NCBI RefSeq assembly: GCF_009730915.1
Contig: NC_052474.1
Coordinates: forward strand, 12,683,501 to 12,747,500
Source: Dioscorea cayenensis subsp. rotundata
Taxonomy: Eukaryota > Streptophyta > Magnoliopsida > Dioscoreales > Dioscoreaceae
DNA length: 64,000 nt
Direction of reading: 5' to 3'
The position numbers and the translations under genes are program-made. Position 1 is the first letter of the stretch; the number at the start of each line of letters is the position of its first letter. The notes beneath the pieces are model-generated. The model was not told where the DNA came from, ran no database searches, and was given only the letters and a program-made list of their open reading frames with translations. Of this stretch, positions 10,861 through 23,336 are shown piece by piece.

Positions 10861-13767
10861 ATGATTGTGAACAGGTTGCGCCCTTCGATTGATGAACCAC
10901 AAGAACTTGAGCTTAAAACTTTACCGGCACATTTAGAGTATGCCTTCCTGATGGAAGAATCTAAACTTCTAGTAATTGTAGCTGCAAACTTATCGGAGGA
11001 TCAAAAGGGATGACTTGTTAGCATGTTGAAAAGGCATACATCGGCTAATGCATGGAAGATCTCCAACATTAAGGGCATAAATCCATCATTCTGTACTCAT
11101 AAAATCTTAATGGAAGATGATTACAAATCGGTGATTCAACCTCAGCGGAGGTTAAATCTAAACATGAAAGAAGTCGTCAAGGGGAAGGTGGTGAAGCTCT
11201 TGGATGCAGGAATTATCTATCCTATATTCGATAGTGCAATGAATTGATTCCAACCAGGGCAGTTATAGGATGGCGAGTCTGCATTGATTATAGAATATTA
11301 AATGTTGCCACTCGAAAAGATCACTTCCCATTACCATTTACGATCAGATGCTGGAATGATTGGCAGGGCATCAATTTTATTGCTTCCTTGATGGCATGTC
11401 GGGATACATTCAAATCCCCATAGCTCCAGAAGATCAGGAGAAGACCACATTTAGTTACCCTTATGACACTTTTGCTTATCGAAGAATACCTTTTGGGTTG
11501 TGTAATGCACCAGCAACGTTTCAACACTGTATGATAGTCATTTTTGATGATCTTTTGGAAGATATTATGGAGGTGTTCATGTATGAATTTTTGGTGTTCA
11601 GGGACTCTTTCGACATATGCTTGAAGAATTTGGAGAGAGTACTGGTGAGGTGTGAAAAAATAAACCTCGTTTTAAATTGGGAGAAATGTCATTTTATGGT
11701 CCAAGAAGCTACTATACTTGGACATAAGATTTCTTGAGCTGGTATAGAAGTAGATAGGGCAAAAAATTGAGGTCATGGAAATGCTTAATCCACCTACAAA
11801 GTTAAAGAGATCCACAGTTTCTTGGGGCATGCAGGTTTTTACAGAAGGTTTATTCAGGACTTTTCGTAGATCAAGCAACCTTTTACCAAACTCCTAGAAA
11901 AAGATGCCCCTTTTGATTTTTGGGATAATTGTCTGAGTGCATTCAATTTGCTGAAGGAGTGATTAGTACAAGCACCGATTTTAACTATACCAAATTGGAA
12001 TGAGCCCTTTGAGATTATGTGTGATGCAAGTGATAACACTGTGGGAGCGGTTTTGGGACAAAGGAAAGACAAGCAGTTTTGACCAATTTATTATGCTAGC
12101 AAGACTCTCACAAGTTCCGAAGAGAATTATACAACCACTGAAAAGGAGTTGTTAGCAATGGTGTTTGCTTTTGACAAGTTCAGGCTATACCTCATTTTAT
12201 CTAGGGTTACAGTATTCACTGATCACTCGGCACTCCATTATCTCATGAACAAGGCCGACGCAAAGCCAAGATTAATTCACTGGGTCTTATTGTTACAAGA
12301 ATTTGATATGGAAATAAAAGATAAGAAGGGAACTGAAAATGTGGTCCCAGATCATCTTTCAAGATTAGAAGGGTGTGGGGGACAAGAACCGGCAAGCAAG
12401 GGAATCAATGATTCCTTCCCTAAGGAACAATTGTATGCAGTACAGGAGTCAGAATCAGAAGATACTCCATGTTTTGCGGATTTTGCAAATTATCTATCGG
12501 GAAAGGTACTGAAGTAAGGCCTCAGTTCTCAAAAAAAAGAAAAAGTTTTCAGTGACTTGAAGAACTATTTTTGGGATGATCCCTACGTATTCTGTATTTG
12601 TGCAGACCATGTGGTTCGCAAATGTGTCTCTAGGATGGAAGGTTGGAGTATTATTGTGCATTGTCATTCAGGTCCTGTTGGAGGGCATTATGATTCGAGC
12701 AGAACTGCTGAGAAAGTTTTAGCCGCTGGTTTCTATTACCCAACCTTATTCCAGGATGTTCATCAGTTTGTTCATCAGTTTGTTCTTCATTGTGATAGTT
12801 GTCAAAGGGCTGCAAACCTATCGCAAAGGGATGAAATGCCTCAGAATCTGATGCAGTTCTGCGAGGTGTTCGATGTTTGGGGAATTGACTTCATGGGACC
12901 ATTCCCGAAGTCTAATGGTAATCAATATATTTTGGTGGCAGTTGAGTATGTTTCTAAATGGGTGGAGGCTCAAGCCCTTCAAACTAATCACGCAAGAACT
13001 GTGGTGAAATTTCTAAAGAGGCTCTTCACTCAATTTGGGACACCATAAATAATCATTAGCGATCGAGGAACCCATTTTTGTAACACACAAGTTGAGAAAG
13101 TGTTAAAGCGCCATGGAATACATCATCGTCTTGCTACCCACTATCACCCGCAAACGAATGGACAAGTGGAAGTTACAAATAGGGAGCTCAAGAGGATTTT
13201 AACTAAGTCCATGGAACAAGGAAAGCGAGATTGGTCTTAACAGTTAGATGACACGCTTTCGGCTCATAGAACAACATACAAAACCCCGATAGGGACTACT
13301 CCCTATAATTTGTGTATGGAAAATTCTGCCATTTACCTGTGGAGTTAGAGCATAAAGCATACTGGGCAATCAAAGCTATGAATTTTGATTTGAGATAGTT
13401 GGGGGAATAAAGAATGTTACATCTCAATGAACTAGATGAGTGGCGATTCAAACCATATGAGAATGCTAGGATTTATAAGGAAAGAATTCGTAAATGGCAT
13501 GGAAAGCATATCAAGAATCTTAAAGAGTTCAGACTGGGTGATCAAGTGTTACTATTCAATTCTCGTTTACGGTTATTCCCGAGAAAGCTGAAGTCTAGAT
13601 GGTTTGGTCCTTATATGATAACCGAAGTTTCACTTCATGGAGCTGTTGAGATCACTCATCCGGAGAAGGGTACACTTAAGGTGAATGGACACGGGCTGAA
13701 ACCATACTACGGAGGAATGGTTGGTAATGACGACAAGGAAGTACTTTTCCTTCATAAACCTCCGTGA
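10861..13767 (+). pseudogene. Element A pol: reverse transcriptase, RNase H and integrase, broken
   Basis: Athila pol without protease. The linker (DEPQELELKTLPAHLEYAFL, 10891-10950) leads into RT (NPSFCTHKILME; KEVVKGKVVKLLDAGIIYPI). About 65 bp are missing at about 11240, where the WVSPVQ region should be. The RT core follows (FLDGMSGYIQIPIAPEDQEKT; RRIPFGLCNAPATFQ). The catalytic FMDDF box reads FMYEF near 11577-11592, so both metal-binding Asp are lost. RNase H covers about 11990-12370 ([16 protein letters not shown]). Integrase 12557-13330 has the zinc finger (CDSC), [16 protein letters not shown] and GQVEVTNRE, so the D-D-E residues remain; there is a stop after FGTP at 13046. A 12-bp in-frame duplication gives VHQFVHQF near 12760. 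The C-terminal domain (RLFPRKLKSRWFGPY ... LHKPP, stop 13765-13767) is intact. Confidence 0.92.
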
Positions 13768-13768
13768 G

Positions 13769-13830
13769 GTAAGACAAGGTACGTCAAGCTAAGTGACGTT
13801 AAACAAGCACTTCTTGGGAGGCAACCCAAG
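13769..13830 (+). promoter_or_regulatory. Splice-donor-like site and CTTGGG/CCCAAG hairpin after pol (element A)
   Basis: The stop codon is followed by TGAG|GTAAGAC. A perfect 6-bp hairpin lies at 13813-13830, with arms CTTGGG and CCCAAG and loop AGGCAA. Same layout as in B, D, H, I and J. Confidence 0.6.
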
Positions 13831-15046
13831 GGTTTACTGTTTTCTTAGTGTAAGTTTAGTGTTTGCATGAATAAAGTGTTGAGTGTTGGTGTCTTGATTT
13901 TTATATACTTGCGCTGCGATTTTATTGCGGGTTTTGAATTGTCATCATGTGTTTTCATTTAAATTTTGTGAAGTTTGGGTCGTTCAAGTTGTTTCTCATG
14001 TTTATCACTGGTATAGATTGCATATTAGGGTAGGCTCTGAGTATGTAAACATATTCATAAATTTTTTGCAAAGCGTGCAAAGTTTTCTAAGGCATCCAGA
14101 GAAAACACACTAGCGTGTAGAATTAACACACGCCCATGGCTATGTATTGCGGGCTCATCCAGAGAAGGCACAGGGGCGTGGACTCGCCCCCGTGAACGAC
14201 CATGCGATTCTCGCACGCCCGTGGGTAATTTCCACACAAGCGTGTGAATTCCTGTAGAAATTGGAAAATTATCCCGAGAGAACACAGGGGCGTGGACTCA
14301 CCCCTGTAGGTGACCTTGTGAAAATTGCACGGGTGTGCGTAATTTCCACACGCCTGTGCGAATCTCTGCAGAGGAGCTCTCCCCATCCCGAGAAGACACA
14401 GAGGCATGCGGTAGCCCTGTGAGTTGGGCACACGGGCATGGGTATTTCCCACACGCCCGTGCGGCTGCGTTCAGAAATGTTAAGTGTTTTCCCGTGAGGG
14501 CACACGGGCATGTGTCTGCCCATGTGAATCTCTCAGGTGGAGGCACACGGGCGTGTAAAATTTCACACGCCCGTGTGGTTTTTGAAGGTATTAGAGAGCT
14601 GCGTTTCGTCTTTATAAACCGTTCGAGCTTTACTCATTAACAGACCTCCAAACACTCAGGAAATGTTCTTCAACCTTCTCCCAACCTCTTACTGTCTATT
14701 TTGCGTTGATTGTTTGAGTTTCTTGCCGATTTCAGGGTTATTAGCTTCATTTCATTGATAAATCTTTGTTTCATCTTGTCGCTACCCTAGGTCTATTCTA
14801 TTCGATTTTTCTTCAATTAAACTAGTGAATGTGCCTCATTCTCATGCAAAAATGACTATGATATGTTTTTAATGAGTTCAAGAATGGAGGATGAGGTGTA
14901 TTCGTGGATTATGCAATCAAGGGCCGTGCTGTTTTCACGCCCCGTGAATCCCCACGGGCGTGTGCAATTTTCACACGACCGTGTGGATTCCTGCATTATT
15001 AAGTTATGAATGAATTTGATTGATTCTTTTTCCAATACATGCAGGT
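13831..15046 (+). repeat. Post-pol spacer of element A with palindrome repeats (14090-14577) and acceptor-like site
   Basis: Non-coding. Between 14090 and 14577 there are about six palindromic units. The best is a perfect 12-bp inverted repeat, 14545-14556 against 14565-14576 (ACACGGGCGTGT and ACACGCCCGTGT), with an 8-base spacer. A TATAAA follows at about 14613, 35 bases after the last palindrome, then a C/T-rich stretch. A further palindrome pair lies near 14925-14990. The region ends in a pyrimidine tract and ATGCAG (15039-15044) immediately before the env-like ATG. This could be an intron, an internal promoter, or both. Confidence 0.65.
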
Positions 15047-16393
15047 ATGGGTCCCAGATCAAAGAAGGCAGCTGGTAAGCGTCCTAGAGAGCCTACTCTT
15101 GAACCAGAAAGCATGGAATTTATGCTTCCCAAATATCGAGCTCGATTTGAATGACTAGCGAAGCTTAAGTTCGGTCAGACGTGAATCCCGGATGTGACCT
15201 CCCTTAGGGAGGTACAGTTAGCACATGACAAGGCTGATGAGGTCGAGGAGTTACTTTTAGTGGATAGTTGGTGTAAATTTCTGATTATTCGTGACCTTGC
15301 TATCCGCCTACTCATATTAGAGGTGCTCACATCATTTGAGTTTGACCATTCTTATGCTCATTTCGATGGTGTCGACGCCATTCAGTTCAGAGCTTTTGGG
15401 AGGCATCACAGTATGAGCGTTACGCAGTTCTCCATTACGCTTGGTTTATATGACGAGGGGTTTACTGAGACGGAGGAGTATGAGGATCTACCAGTTGACA
15501 TCTCAAGAGGCCTAAGGCCCCAGAGAGCATATAAAATACTGTGTGTTAAGGGACGATATGAACCAGGAGTGTCTAAGGCTTCATGCCTTTCTCGACCTAG
15601 TTATAGATGTCTTCATGTCATCTTGAGTAGGTCAGTGAATGGTCGTGGTGATAGTACAGGAGTCCTAAGTAAACAAGAACTTTTATATTTATACTCTATG
15701 GTACAAAATCAGCCGATTCATTTGGGACACATCTTAGGGGAATATCTGAAGCACTAGGGACAGTATCCTAGGCTTGGTGTCATTTTCGGAGCCCATACAT
15801 TACTAGACTCATCTTGGGGATGGGTTTGCGAGACATGATCAGAGGGGCCGAGAAAACAATAGTACTAGCACCCCTAGGGCTAGCAACAATGAGACTCATG
15901 GGTATGATCAGGAAACACCCGGGTGGTTTATGTGTTGAATATGTCCACACCGGAGCCTCTTGTATCCACTGAAACCACCGAAGAGCGGTCTCAACTAGCT
16001 TTAGAGTCATAGCTTGAGAGAGATCAGACAGAGACGGCATCTCCGATGACAAAGGACCCACCCCCCGTGCGCATGTTTTCACCATCTTGATCCCAGGATC
16101 GCATTGAGAGGCTCGAGAGCGCTGTGGGGAAGATACGGGCAGAGGTAGCGGAGACCGGAGCAGGGATTGCCAATATTAGGGCTACGCAGGCTGCACAGTA
16201 TACGGAGTTCATGGCACATTTTGACACCTTACAGCATATCTTAGAGCCAGACGTCGGCTCGTCATTTGTCCTGCAGCCGAGGACTCCTCCCGCGTCCTCA
16301 GCTCCGCCAGAATCTTCTTCACCACCTCCACCAGCACACTTTGATCTAGCATCAGCAGCAGAAGAGGATCTAGAGTGCGACATCGACACTTGA
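15047..16393 (+). pseudogene. Element A env-like ORF (ATHILA ORF-1 type), lightly broken
   Basis: About 449 codons from ATG 15047 to the stop at 16391-16393, the longest env-like copy in the window. The N-terminus is basic and looks like a nuclear-localisation signal (MGPRSKKAAGKRPRE); no signal peptide is seen. The middle has the family's conserved blocks: EVLTSFEFDHS, TLGLYDEGFTETEEY, YEPGVSKASCLSRPSYR, GDSTGVLSKQELLYLYSMVQ, QPIHLGHILGEYL. The C-terminus (about 16100-16393) has an acidic/Pro-rich tail (PPASSAPPESSSPPPPAHF) after a probable coiled coil (IRAEVAETGAGIANIRATQAAQ). Stops occur near 15152, 15181 and 15757 and a frameshift lies near 15790-16090, so it is a pseudogene. Function of the family is unknown; it lies where env lies in retroviruses but shows no envelope features. 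Confidence 0.8.
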
Positions 16394-17560
16394 TTTTATT
16401 TTCCTCGTCTTTTATTTTCGCATTTTATTTTCGACTTGTATACTCATAAAGGACTCTCCTTCTGAGTTTATTTTAATTTTGTATCTCGAGTTGTATTCAT
16501 TGTCTTATCTTTTATATACTCGAGTTACTTTTGTTTTTATTGAGTTCACTGAACCCCCTCGTGTATGCATGCAGATGGTCTTATCATCATGGGAATTGAG
16601 ACTTTGTCATGGGCACGGCCAAGGTGTTTCGGCACTTGGCCGTGTGAGCTTCACGACCCGTTGGAACAACACTCCCAAGGACTTAGCTCCATCAAATGCA
16701 ACACTAGAAGTCAGGGGGGTATTATTTCGATTGTTTCTCCCATATCTGAATCTAATTGAGTTACATTATGAATGAGCTTGCATGTGTACATTGGGGACAA
16801 TGTACAATTTAAGTGTGTGTGTGTGTGGGGGGGGGAGTTTCATAGCGCATGCATCTCTTTTGTACTAGTTTTGATTGATATACATGCTCACATAGACAAT
16901 GGCAGTTCACCTTAGTTGCATTGATTGTATTTTTGAGTTTAGGAAAAATTTTAATATTGAATGTTTTCATGCTCTAGTTTTCGCTTGAATTTCTAGGAAT
17001 TTTTGCCCGATTGACACTTATTGCACTACTCACCCTTTGAACCTTTTTGGAAACTCATGTTTGATGTATAAGGGACTAGTTTTAGTTGTTTCTTGTGTTA
17101 GTTATAAAAAAAACAAATGATGAAAAAATGAAAAGAAAGAACAAAATAGTTTTGTTGTTTAGTTGTGCTTATTGGGTGGAAAGTGCTACCACCTATGATG
17201 TATGAATCTACTCTCATAAGTCAGATACTAGTTATGCCATAATAAGAGAAAGAGCTATCTCATGGGATGTGTGAAAGCTACCCCCGGTGGAAAGAGCTAC
17301 CACCTAAAAAGTGTGAAAGCCATCTTAGCGGCTGCTTTGGAAAGGGCTACCTTAGAGGATGTGTGAAGCTACTACCCTTTTTGAATTTTTTTTACCTTTT
17401 GTAGATAAATAAGTCCCATATATGTAGAACTTTGAGGAATATACTTTGGGTCAACTTGAGTGAGTTCACACACTTATAGAATGCACTCTTTGTATGCTTT
17501 GGTGAACCTAAGGCCAAGCACTTCCAATATTTCCTTCGTCTGTGCTTTAATGTTTTAATT
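16394..17560 (+). other. 3' non-coding region of element A, including secondary hairpin/G-tract module (16785-16836)
   Basis: No ORF. At 16785-16806 there is a perfect 9-bp stem (TGTACATTG / CAATGTACA, loop GGGA), followed at 16811-16836 by a (GT)n-G10-AG tract that looks like a polypurine tract. An A-rich stretch lies at 17105-17150. Between 17170 and 17375 there are four to five degenerate repeats of about 40-55 bp built from GGAAAGAGCTACCACCT and GTGTGAAAGC. The same layout recurs in element B (20167-21389). Confidence 0.7.
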
Positions 17561-17600
17561 TTTGCTTGAGGACAAGCAAAATCTTAAGTGTGGGGGAGTT
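17561..17600 (+). promoter_or_regulatory. Hairpin and polypurine tract at the 3' LTR of element A
   Basis: Perfect 8-bp stem, TTTGCTTG (17561-17568) and CAAGCAAA (17573-17580), loop AGGA. Then AAGTGTGGGGGAG (17586-17598) directly before the LTR. Polypurine tracts prime plus-strand DNA synthesis. The hairpin is repeated in B, D and J. Confidence 0.8.
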
Positions 17601-19430
17601 TTATAAGTGCTTGTGCGATAAGAATACGAAGTGCTCTTTCCTTGTGTTTGTGCATTACTTTTCTCGGGTTTTAACGCTAATATGTGTATAGTTATGTTAC
17701 TTTTATGCAGGTAGGGTTGTGAGACTGAATATGAAAGAAAGAAGCCAATGTGGGTCGTAAATGCACCAATTTGGAGGAAATCTTGCTAAGGTTCAAATGC
17801 GAAGACACAGGTCGGGTTCGAGATGTGGGAATGTGTGCCAACCTCCTCGTATTCAAGTTAGTATAACCATTTGGAGGGGCACAAGGGCAGTTACGTTCAA
17901 CCATTCCGACTTGTGCATATAGAACAAGATCTCCACCAACATATCCATTCTTTAAGAAGCAAAGCAATCCACGGCGTAATCATGTGTCGTTTTGCGTTAA
18001 CTCGATAAAAGCATGGATTCAGGAGTATTTCGGGCCAGTATTGTAGTAGGGTACTATAGAAAAAATATAGCAAGAATACCGTACTAGCACTGTTTACAGT
18101 CGGCCGAGAAAACAGTAAAACAGAGAATCCACATGGGTGAGTGGAAATTTCCGATTCTAGCCCTTTAAAAACTGATTTCAGCTGCGATTTCAGCATTCTT
18201 TTCTCCATCTTTTCCCCAACTTGAGAGAGGGCTGTGGCTAGGGTTTTCAGAGGTATTGGCTAGGGCTTTAGAGAGGTTCTATGGCTCCAACATTGCGCAT
18301 CATTTGGAAGAATGTTAGTGGGAGAGCTTTCGTCAGCACCGATCCGGCAAGGTGTATCCTAGGCCGGACAAAGGGACCCTTACGACGAGTAGAGGACTCT
18401 CCACAAGACCATCGCCACGACTAACGAGGGGGTTTTCTATGGATGTGTTGTTTTTACATTCGATTTCATTGATTGTATCTAGCTCCATGAAGAGCTAAAC
18501 CCCTAGTGGGTAGTTGGGTATTTGTGAACCCTAGGATGTATTCGTTTTGTTGAATCTCTTTATTATGCTTTCAAATAATTGATGTTTATTGTGAGTTCCA
18601 ATCTTGTATGCTTGATTGTATGAATACTCGCCTAGAGTGACACTAGGGTTAAGAGTTCTTCTTGGTAACTCTTGTGAGTGAGTGACACACCGTGAGAATT
18701 AGATAAGGCTAGATTGGAGAGGGTTGAGAGGGTGAGTCGAGAGTTAGTGGAGCGTCCCCTTTCCCCTCTGGTGTGATCTATCCTACCTCCATGTTCCAAG
18801 AGTTCTTTGCGGTCATAGTAGAGTGAATGGGCTAAGGGATGACCTTCCACTGGGCCTTAGTTGCAAGTGCAATGGAGTGAAGCGTTGAAGTGATTTTAGC
18901 ATTTAGGGATTAATTGTGGCTAGGGATCTTTCACCTAGACCAAAGGGTTAGGTCTATACATAGGAATAGGATTTATCATTTGGAGTCCCTAAAGCTCATA
19001 ACAATTCTATACGAGTGTGAGGTGTTGAGACTGTTCGATTTCTCCTCTGGGACATGTATAGAGTTTGGCATGGTTGACCTTAGATTTGGGACTATGCAAT
19101 TAAGGATTTCCACAACTCACTATTGTATTAATTGGGAAGCATAATAGAGGTCTCTTCCACTTGAAACGATTATCCTAGGCGGAACAATACCTGGTTACCC
19201 CATCATTATCGATTGCCTTACCTTCTCCTTTACTTGTGCTCTCTTTCTTGTTGTTTTTACTCTTGAGAATTGAATCTTGTCACGTATATCGCTATTCATC
19301 TTCCACATTAATTAAGAAACAATTTAAGTGTTTTTATTCCTTAATCTCTGTGGATATGATACCCACTTATCTGGGATTATTACTTTGACACCCGTGCACT
19401 CGCGGTGTATGCACATATTTGGACGTGTCA
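17601..19430 (+). repeat. Element A 3' LTR
   Basis: 1830 bp, from TTATAAGTGC (first G mutated to T) to GACGTGTCA, followed by the duplication GTCTA. Matches 6566-8425. The palindrome block seen at 7093-7165 in the 5' LTR is partly deleted here (only CACATGGGTGAGTGG remains near 18130). Confidence 0.92.
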
Positions 19431-19435
19431 GTCTA

Positions 19436-20166
19436 TGACTAGCCGAGGTGACAACATAGCTATTTTGAGCCAGCAGGACTTACTCTATTTATATTCCATG
19501 GTTCGGAATAAGCCGATTCACCTAGAGTATATAGTGGCAGACTTCTTGAGGCACCAGGGCCAGTTTGCGAGAGTTGGAGTTTTATTCGCTGGCCCCTACA
19601 TCACAATACTCATCCTGGGTGTGGGTTTTCTGGACGCTATCTGAGATGGCGAAAATGCGGTTGTTCCCTCTCCTCTTGGACTTGATACAATTAGGATGAT
19701 AGGATTATTGCGTAGAGTTGGACCTAGAGCATACATTCTGGCTACGGCTACCCTAGAGACTGCTGAGGATGGAAGGGATGCAAAGAGGGTTCACGACAGG
19801 TACCCGAACCTCGGTGTGCACCGATGGAGACTGGAGCACTCCTTACAGCATAGGAGACACTCTGGCACCTGATACATATTTTTACTCCTTCTCAAGCCCA
19901 TGATCAATCTAAGAGGCTCGAGAGTGCTGTGGGTGAGCTTCGGACCAAAATCGTGGAGGTCTGGGCTGTACAGGTGGCACAGTACGTGAGGATGATGGCG
20001 CGTCTTGACACCGTAATGCATCTATTAGAGCGACATGCGTCCTCGCCTTCCATCAAGAAACCGAAAACCCCTCCAGTCCCACCAGCCTAACGATCACCTG
20101 ATCCATAGGGACCTTTCGACTATCCAGTGGCAGTAGCAGAGCCGACACCGGATGACACCGACACTT
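19436..20166 (+). pseudogene. Element B env-like ORF, 3' part
   Basis: Continues the ORF interrupted at 6565. Shows SQQDLLYLYSMVRNKPIHLEYIVADFLRHQG, then FAGPYITILILGVGFLDAI with a stop at 19644. After that the homologous C-terminal region runs (APLGLDTIRMIGLLRR-like, a probable coiled coil near 19910-20030, a Pro/Ala-rich stretch) to a final DTDT-stop at 20164-20166, the same ending as in element A. In-frame stops near 19644 and 19870 break it. Confidence 0.75.
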
Positions 20167-21389
20167 GATACATTTTTTTCTTTACCTTATGCATTTTATT
20201 ATAGACTTATACACTCAGAAAGGATTCTCCTTCTGAGTTTATCTTTTATTTTCATTTTGTTGTCTCCAGTTGTATTTCATTGCTTTATCTTTTATATATA
20301 CTCGAGTTGTTTTCGTTTTAATTGAGCTTCACTAAACCCCCTTGTGTATGCATGCAGATGGTTTTGTCAGTATGGGAAATGAGAACTAGTCATTGACATG
20401 GCCAATGTGGGGCGTGTGTGTGCTGCACAACCCGTTGGAACTTTACTCCTAAGGATTTAGCTCCATCAAATGCAACAGTAGGAGTCAGGGGAGTATTATT
20501 TCAATTGCCACTCCCACATTTATGCTTGATTGATTTATTTTCTATTGTGCTTGCATGGTACATTGAGGACAATGTACATCTTAAGTGTGTGGGGTAGTTC
20601 ACATTGCACATGTCCTTTATATAAATTTTGATTGACATACATGTTCACGTAGCCAATGGTGGTTCACCTTAGTTGTAATGATTATATTCTCAAGTTTAGG
20701 AGAATTTTAACATTGAATGTTTTCTTTCTCTAGTTTGTTCTTGAAGTTCTAGGAATTTTTGCCCGATTGATACTTTTCGCACTACTCACTCTTGAAACTC
20801 TTTTTAAAACTCAAGTTCGATGTTTAAGGGACTAATTAGTTTTGTTTCTTGTGTTATTTTGCTAAAAACCAAAAAAATGGAAAAAGAAAATAAAGAATTT
20901 AGTTGTGCATTTTGGCTAGAAAGAGCTACCACCTATGAAGTATGAAGCTACTGTCATAAGTCGGATACTAGTTATGCCCTAATGAGAGGAAGAGCTATCT
21001 CATGGGATGAGTGAAAGCTACCACCCCGGTAGAAAGAACTACCACCTCGAAAGTATGAAAGCCACCTTAGCGGCCGCTTGGGAAAATACTACCTTAGAAG
21101 ATGTGTGAAACTACTACCATCTTTTTATTTTGTTATGTCTTATAGATAAATAAGTCCTTATACTTAGAATTTTGAGGAGTATACTTTGGGTTGAATTGAG
21201 TGAGGTTACACACACTTACACGATTTCGGGTTTGTTGTCCTTTTTTTTCGAGTTTTTAGCTAGAACATTGATTTTCAGTATTTAGTATTAAAATTCCCCT
21301 TACTTGTAGAATTCTCTCCTTGCATGCTTTGGTGAACCCAAGGTTGAGCACATTCAATATTTCCTTCTTTTATGCTTCAATGTGTTATT
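20167..21389 (+). other. 3' non-coding region of element B with secondary hairpin/G-tract module (20558-20598)
   Basis: No ORF. Stem GTACATTG (20558-20565) and CAATGTAC (20570-20577), then a TTAAGTGTGTGGGGTAG tract (20581-20597). The GGAAAGAGCTACCACC-type repeats recur at 20920-21110. Co-linear with 16394-17560 in element A. Confidence 0.7.
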
Positions 21390-21429
21390 TTTGCTTGGTG
21401 ACAGGCAAAAGCTTAAGTGTGGGGGAGTT
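21390..21429 (+). promoter_or_regulatory. Hairpin and polypurine tract at the 3' LTR of element B
   Basis: Stem TTTGCTTG (21390-21397) and CAGGCAAA (21402-21409, one G:T wobble), then AAGTGTGGGGGAG ending against the LTR. Confidence 0.78.
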
Positions 21430-23336
21430 TAATAAGTGCTTGTGTGATAAGAATGCGAAGTGTTCTTTCCTTATGTTGAGCATACTTTTAGTAGGTTTAA
21501 GCACTAATACATGTGTATTTGTGTTCTTTTGTGCATGTAGGGTTGTGAAGCTAAGTATTGAGAAAAGAAGCCAAAAGTAGATCGTAAACACATTATTTGG
21601 TAGAATCTTGTAAGGACTAAACACGAAGACACAAGTGAGACTCCAAGATACATGAATGTGTTCCAACCTCCATGAATTCAAGTCACTACAATGAGTTGGA
21701 GAGGCACAAAGGCAGTCACATTTGCGTATCCCGACTTGTGTATTGATAACAAGACCTCTGCCAATGAAGCTTTTGATTGAAGAAGACATCCGATCTACGC
21801 CATAAACGTGTACCCAATTATGTTGCCTAGATGAAAAGCATGAAATTGGGAGTGTTTTTGGCTGAGCATCAGAAGGTGGCACTCATGCAAAGTCATCGTA
21901 GTAGTTACTCGTTCACGACAGGCCGAAAAACGAGATTTCCAGAGAATCAACACGAGCGTGTGGAAATTCCCCATGCCCGTGTGAAAATTCCCTACGCCCA
22001 TGTGGAACTTAAACAAGCCCGTGGGAAAAATCCACAGGGGCATGTGGATTCCTAATTCCAGCTCTATTTAAGCCGCGATACAGCTTGATTTTTGGGATCT
22101 TCTTTTCCCCTTTTCTCCAATTTTCATCCATCTTTTTAGAGGCCGTCGGCCAGGGTTTAGAGAGGCTTTTGGAAAGTCTTCGGAGTAGTTCTGAGGATTC
22201 AACACTGTGTTCTACTTGGTGGAAGGTTATTGGGAAGCTTTTGTCGGCACCGATCCGGCGAAGTGTGCCCTAGGCAGGACAAGGGGACCTTTGGAGAAGA
22301 CTTGGCTATTCCACAAGACCATCGACACAACTACCGAGGGGGTTTTCTTATGGAACACTTGTTTTTACTTTCGATTTCATTGTTGATTGTATTGTGCTCC
22401 ATGGAGAGCTAAACTTCCTAGTGAGTACTTGGATTCTGTAAACCCTATGATGTTATTGTTTCATTGAACTTTTATTATGCTTTCCTTAATTGATGTTTCA
22501 ATTGTGTTCCAATCTTAAGTGATTGTTGAATGATTTCTCCGTTAGAGTGACACTAGGGTTGAGAGTCCATCGTGATAATCATTATAGATGAGTGACATAC
22601 TACGAGGGTTACATATTGCTTGATTGGAGAGGGATGAGAGGGTGAGTCGAGGGGTAGCGGAGCATCCCCTCTCCCCTCCGTTGTGATTTATCCTACCTCC
22701 ATTTCCTTGAGTTCATGGCGGTCAAAATAGAGTGAAGTTCTAGAGGATGAACTCCACTTGGGCTTAGTTGCGCATGCAACAGAGTGAAGCGTTGAAGGGA
22801 CTCTAGTGTCTGGGGCTTAGATGCGACTAAGGGTGTTTCACTTGGACCAAAGGGTTAGGTCTATATATAAGAAGAGGGTTTATGGCTTGGATTCCCTTGA
22901 ACTTTATGCAACTTTACACAGTGTGAGATGTTGAGACTGAGCGATTTCTCTGCCGGGACATAGTATAGAGTTAGTCACGGTTGACCTTAGATTTGGGACC
23001 ATGTGCTTAAGGAATTCCATGACTCACTGAGCATTGATTAAGAAGTATAATAGTGGGTCTAGCACTTGAAACATTAATCCTAGGGGGAGCATTGTCCGAG
23101 TATCCCACTTCTATCGATTACTTTACCTCTCACTTACTTACATGTCTCATTCTTGTTTCTTTCATCTCTGTTCACATTACATTTTATCGACACTATCATT
23201 GTTCACTTTAATGTGGTTAAGTAGCAATTTAAGTATTTTTACTCCCTACTCCTTGTGGATACGATACCTCTCTAAGCTGGGATTTATTACTGGACAAACC
23301 CTTACACTTGCAGGTCACAAGCAAGGGACGTTATCA
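21430..23336 (+). repeat. Element B 3' LTR
   Basis: 1907 bp, TAATAAGTGC (G of TG mutated to A) to CGTTATCA, then duplication GTGAT at 23337-23341. It contains CACGAGCGTGTGG...CATGCCCGTGTG palindromes at 21950-22050 and a CTATTTAAGCC TATA-like box near 22066. Confidence 0.9.

Larger units (their letters stand above)
6566..19430 (+). mobile_element. Element A: Athila-type LTR retrotransposon with pol and env-like ORF but no gag
   Basis: LTRs 6566-8425 and 17601-19430. Perfect target duplication GTCTA at 6561-6565 and 19431-19435, within the env-like ORF of element B. It contains a same-family solo LTR (8536-10403); without it the element is about 11 kb. Order: LTR, tRNA-Asp primer site, leader, 101-aa acidic ORF, RT-RNaseH-integrase, splice-donor/hairpin, palindrome spacer, env-like ORF, two hairpin/G-tract modules, LTR. 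No capsid, zinc knuckle or protease is found between the primer site and RT, so it could not form particles alone. RT and integrase frames are broken. Confidence 0.93.
990..23336 (+). mobile_element. Element B: Athila-type LTR retrotransposon, gag and env-like ORF, no pol
   Basis: LTR element with LTRs at 990-2884 and 21430-23336. It lies in the gag of minus-strand element C, with 5-bp target duplications GTGAC (985-989) and GTGAT (23337-23341), one C/T mismatch. Taking out element A (6566-19430 plus one duplication) leaves about 9.5 kb. Order: LTR, tRNA-Asp primer site, decayed gag, a 150-bp junction, splice-donor/hairpin module, palindrome-rich spacer, env-like ORF, two hairpin/G-tract modules, LTR. 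Protease, RT, RNase H and integrase are absent. The last codons before 4596 (ending in PP and a stop) resemble the end of pol in element A, so pol was probably lost by internal deletion between gag and that point. Confidence 0.9.
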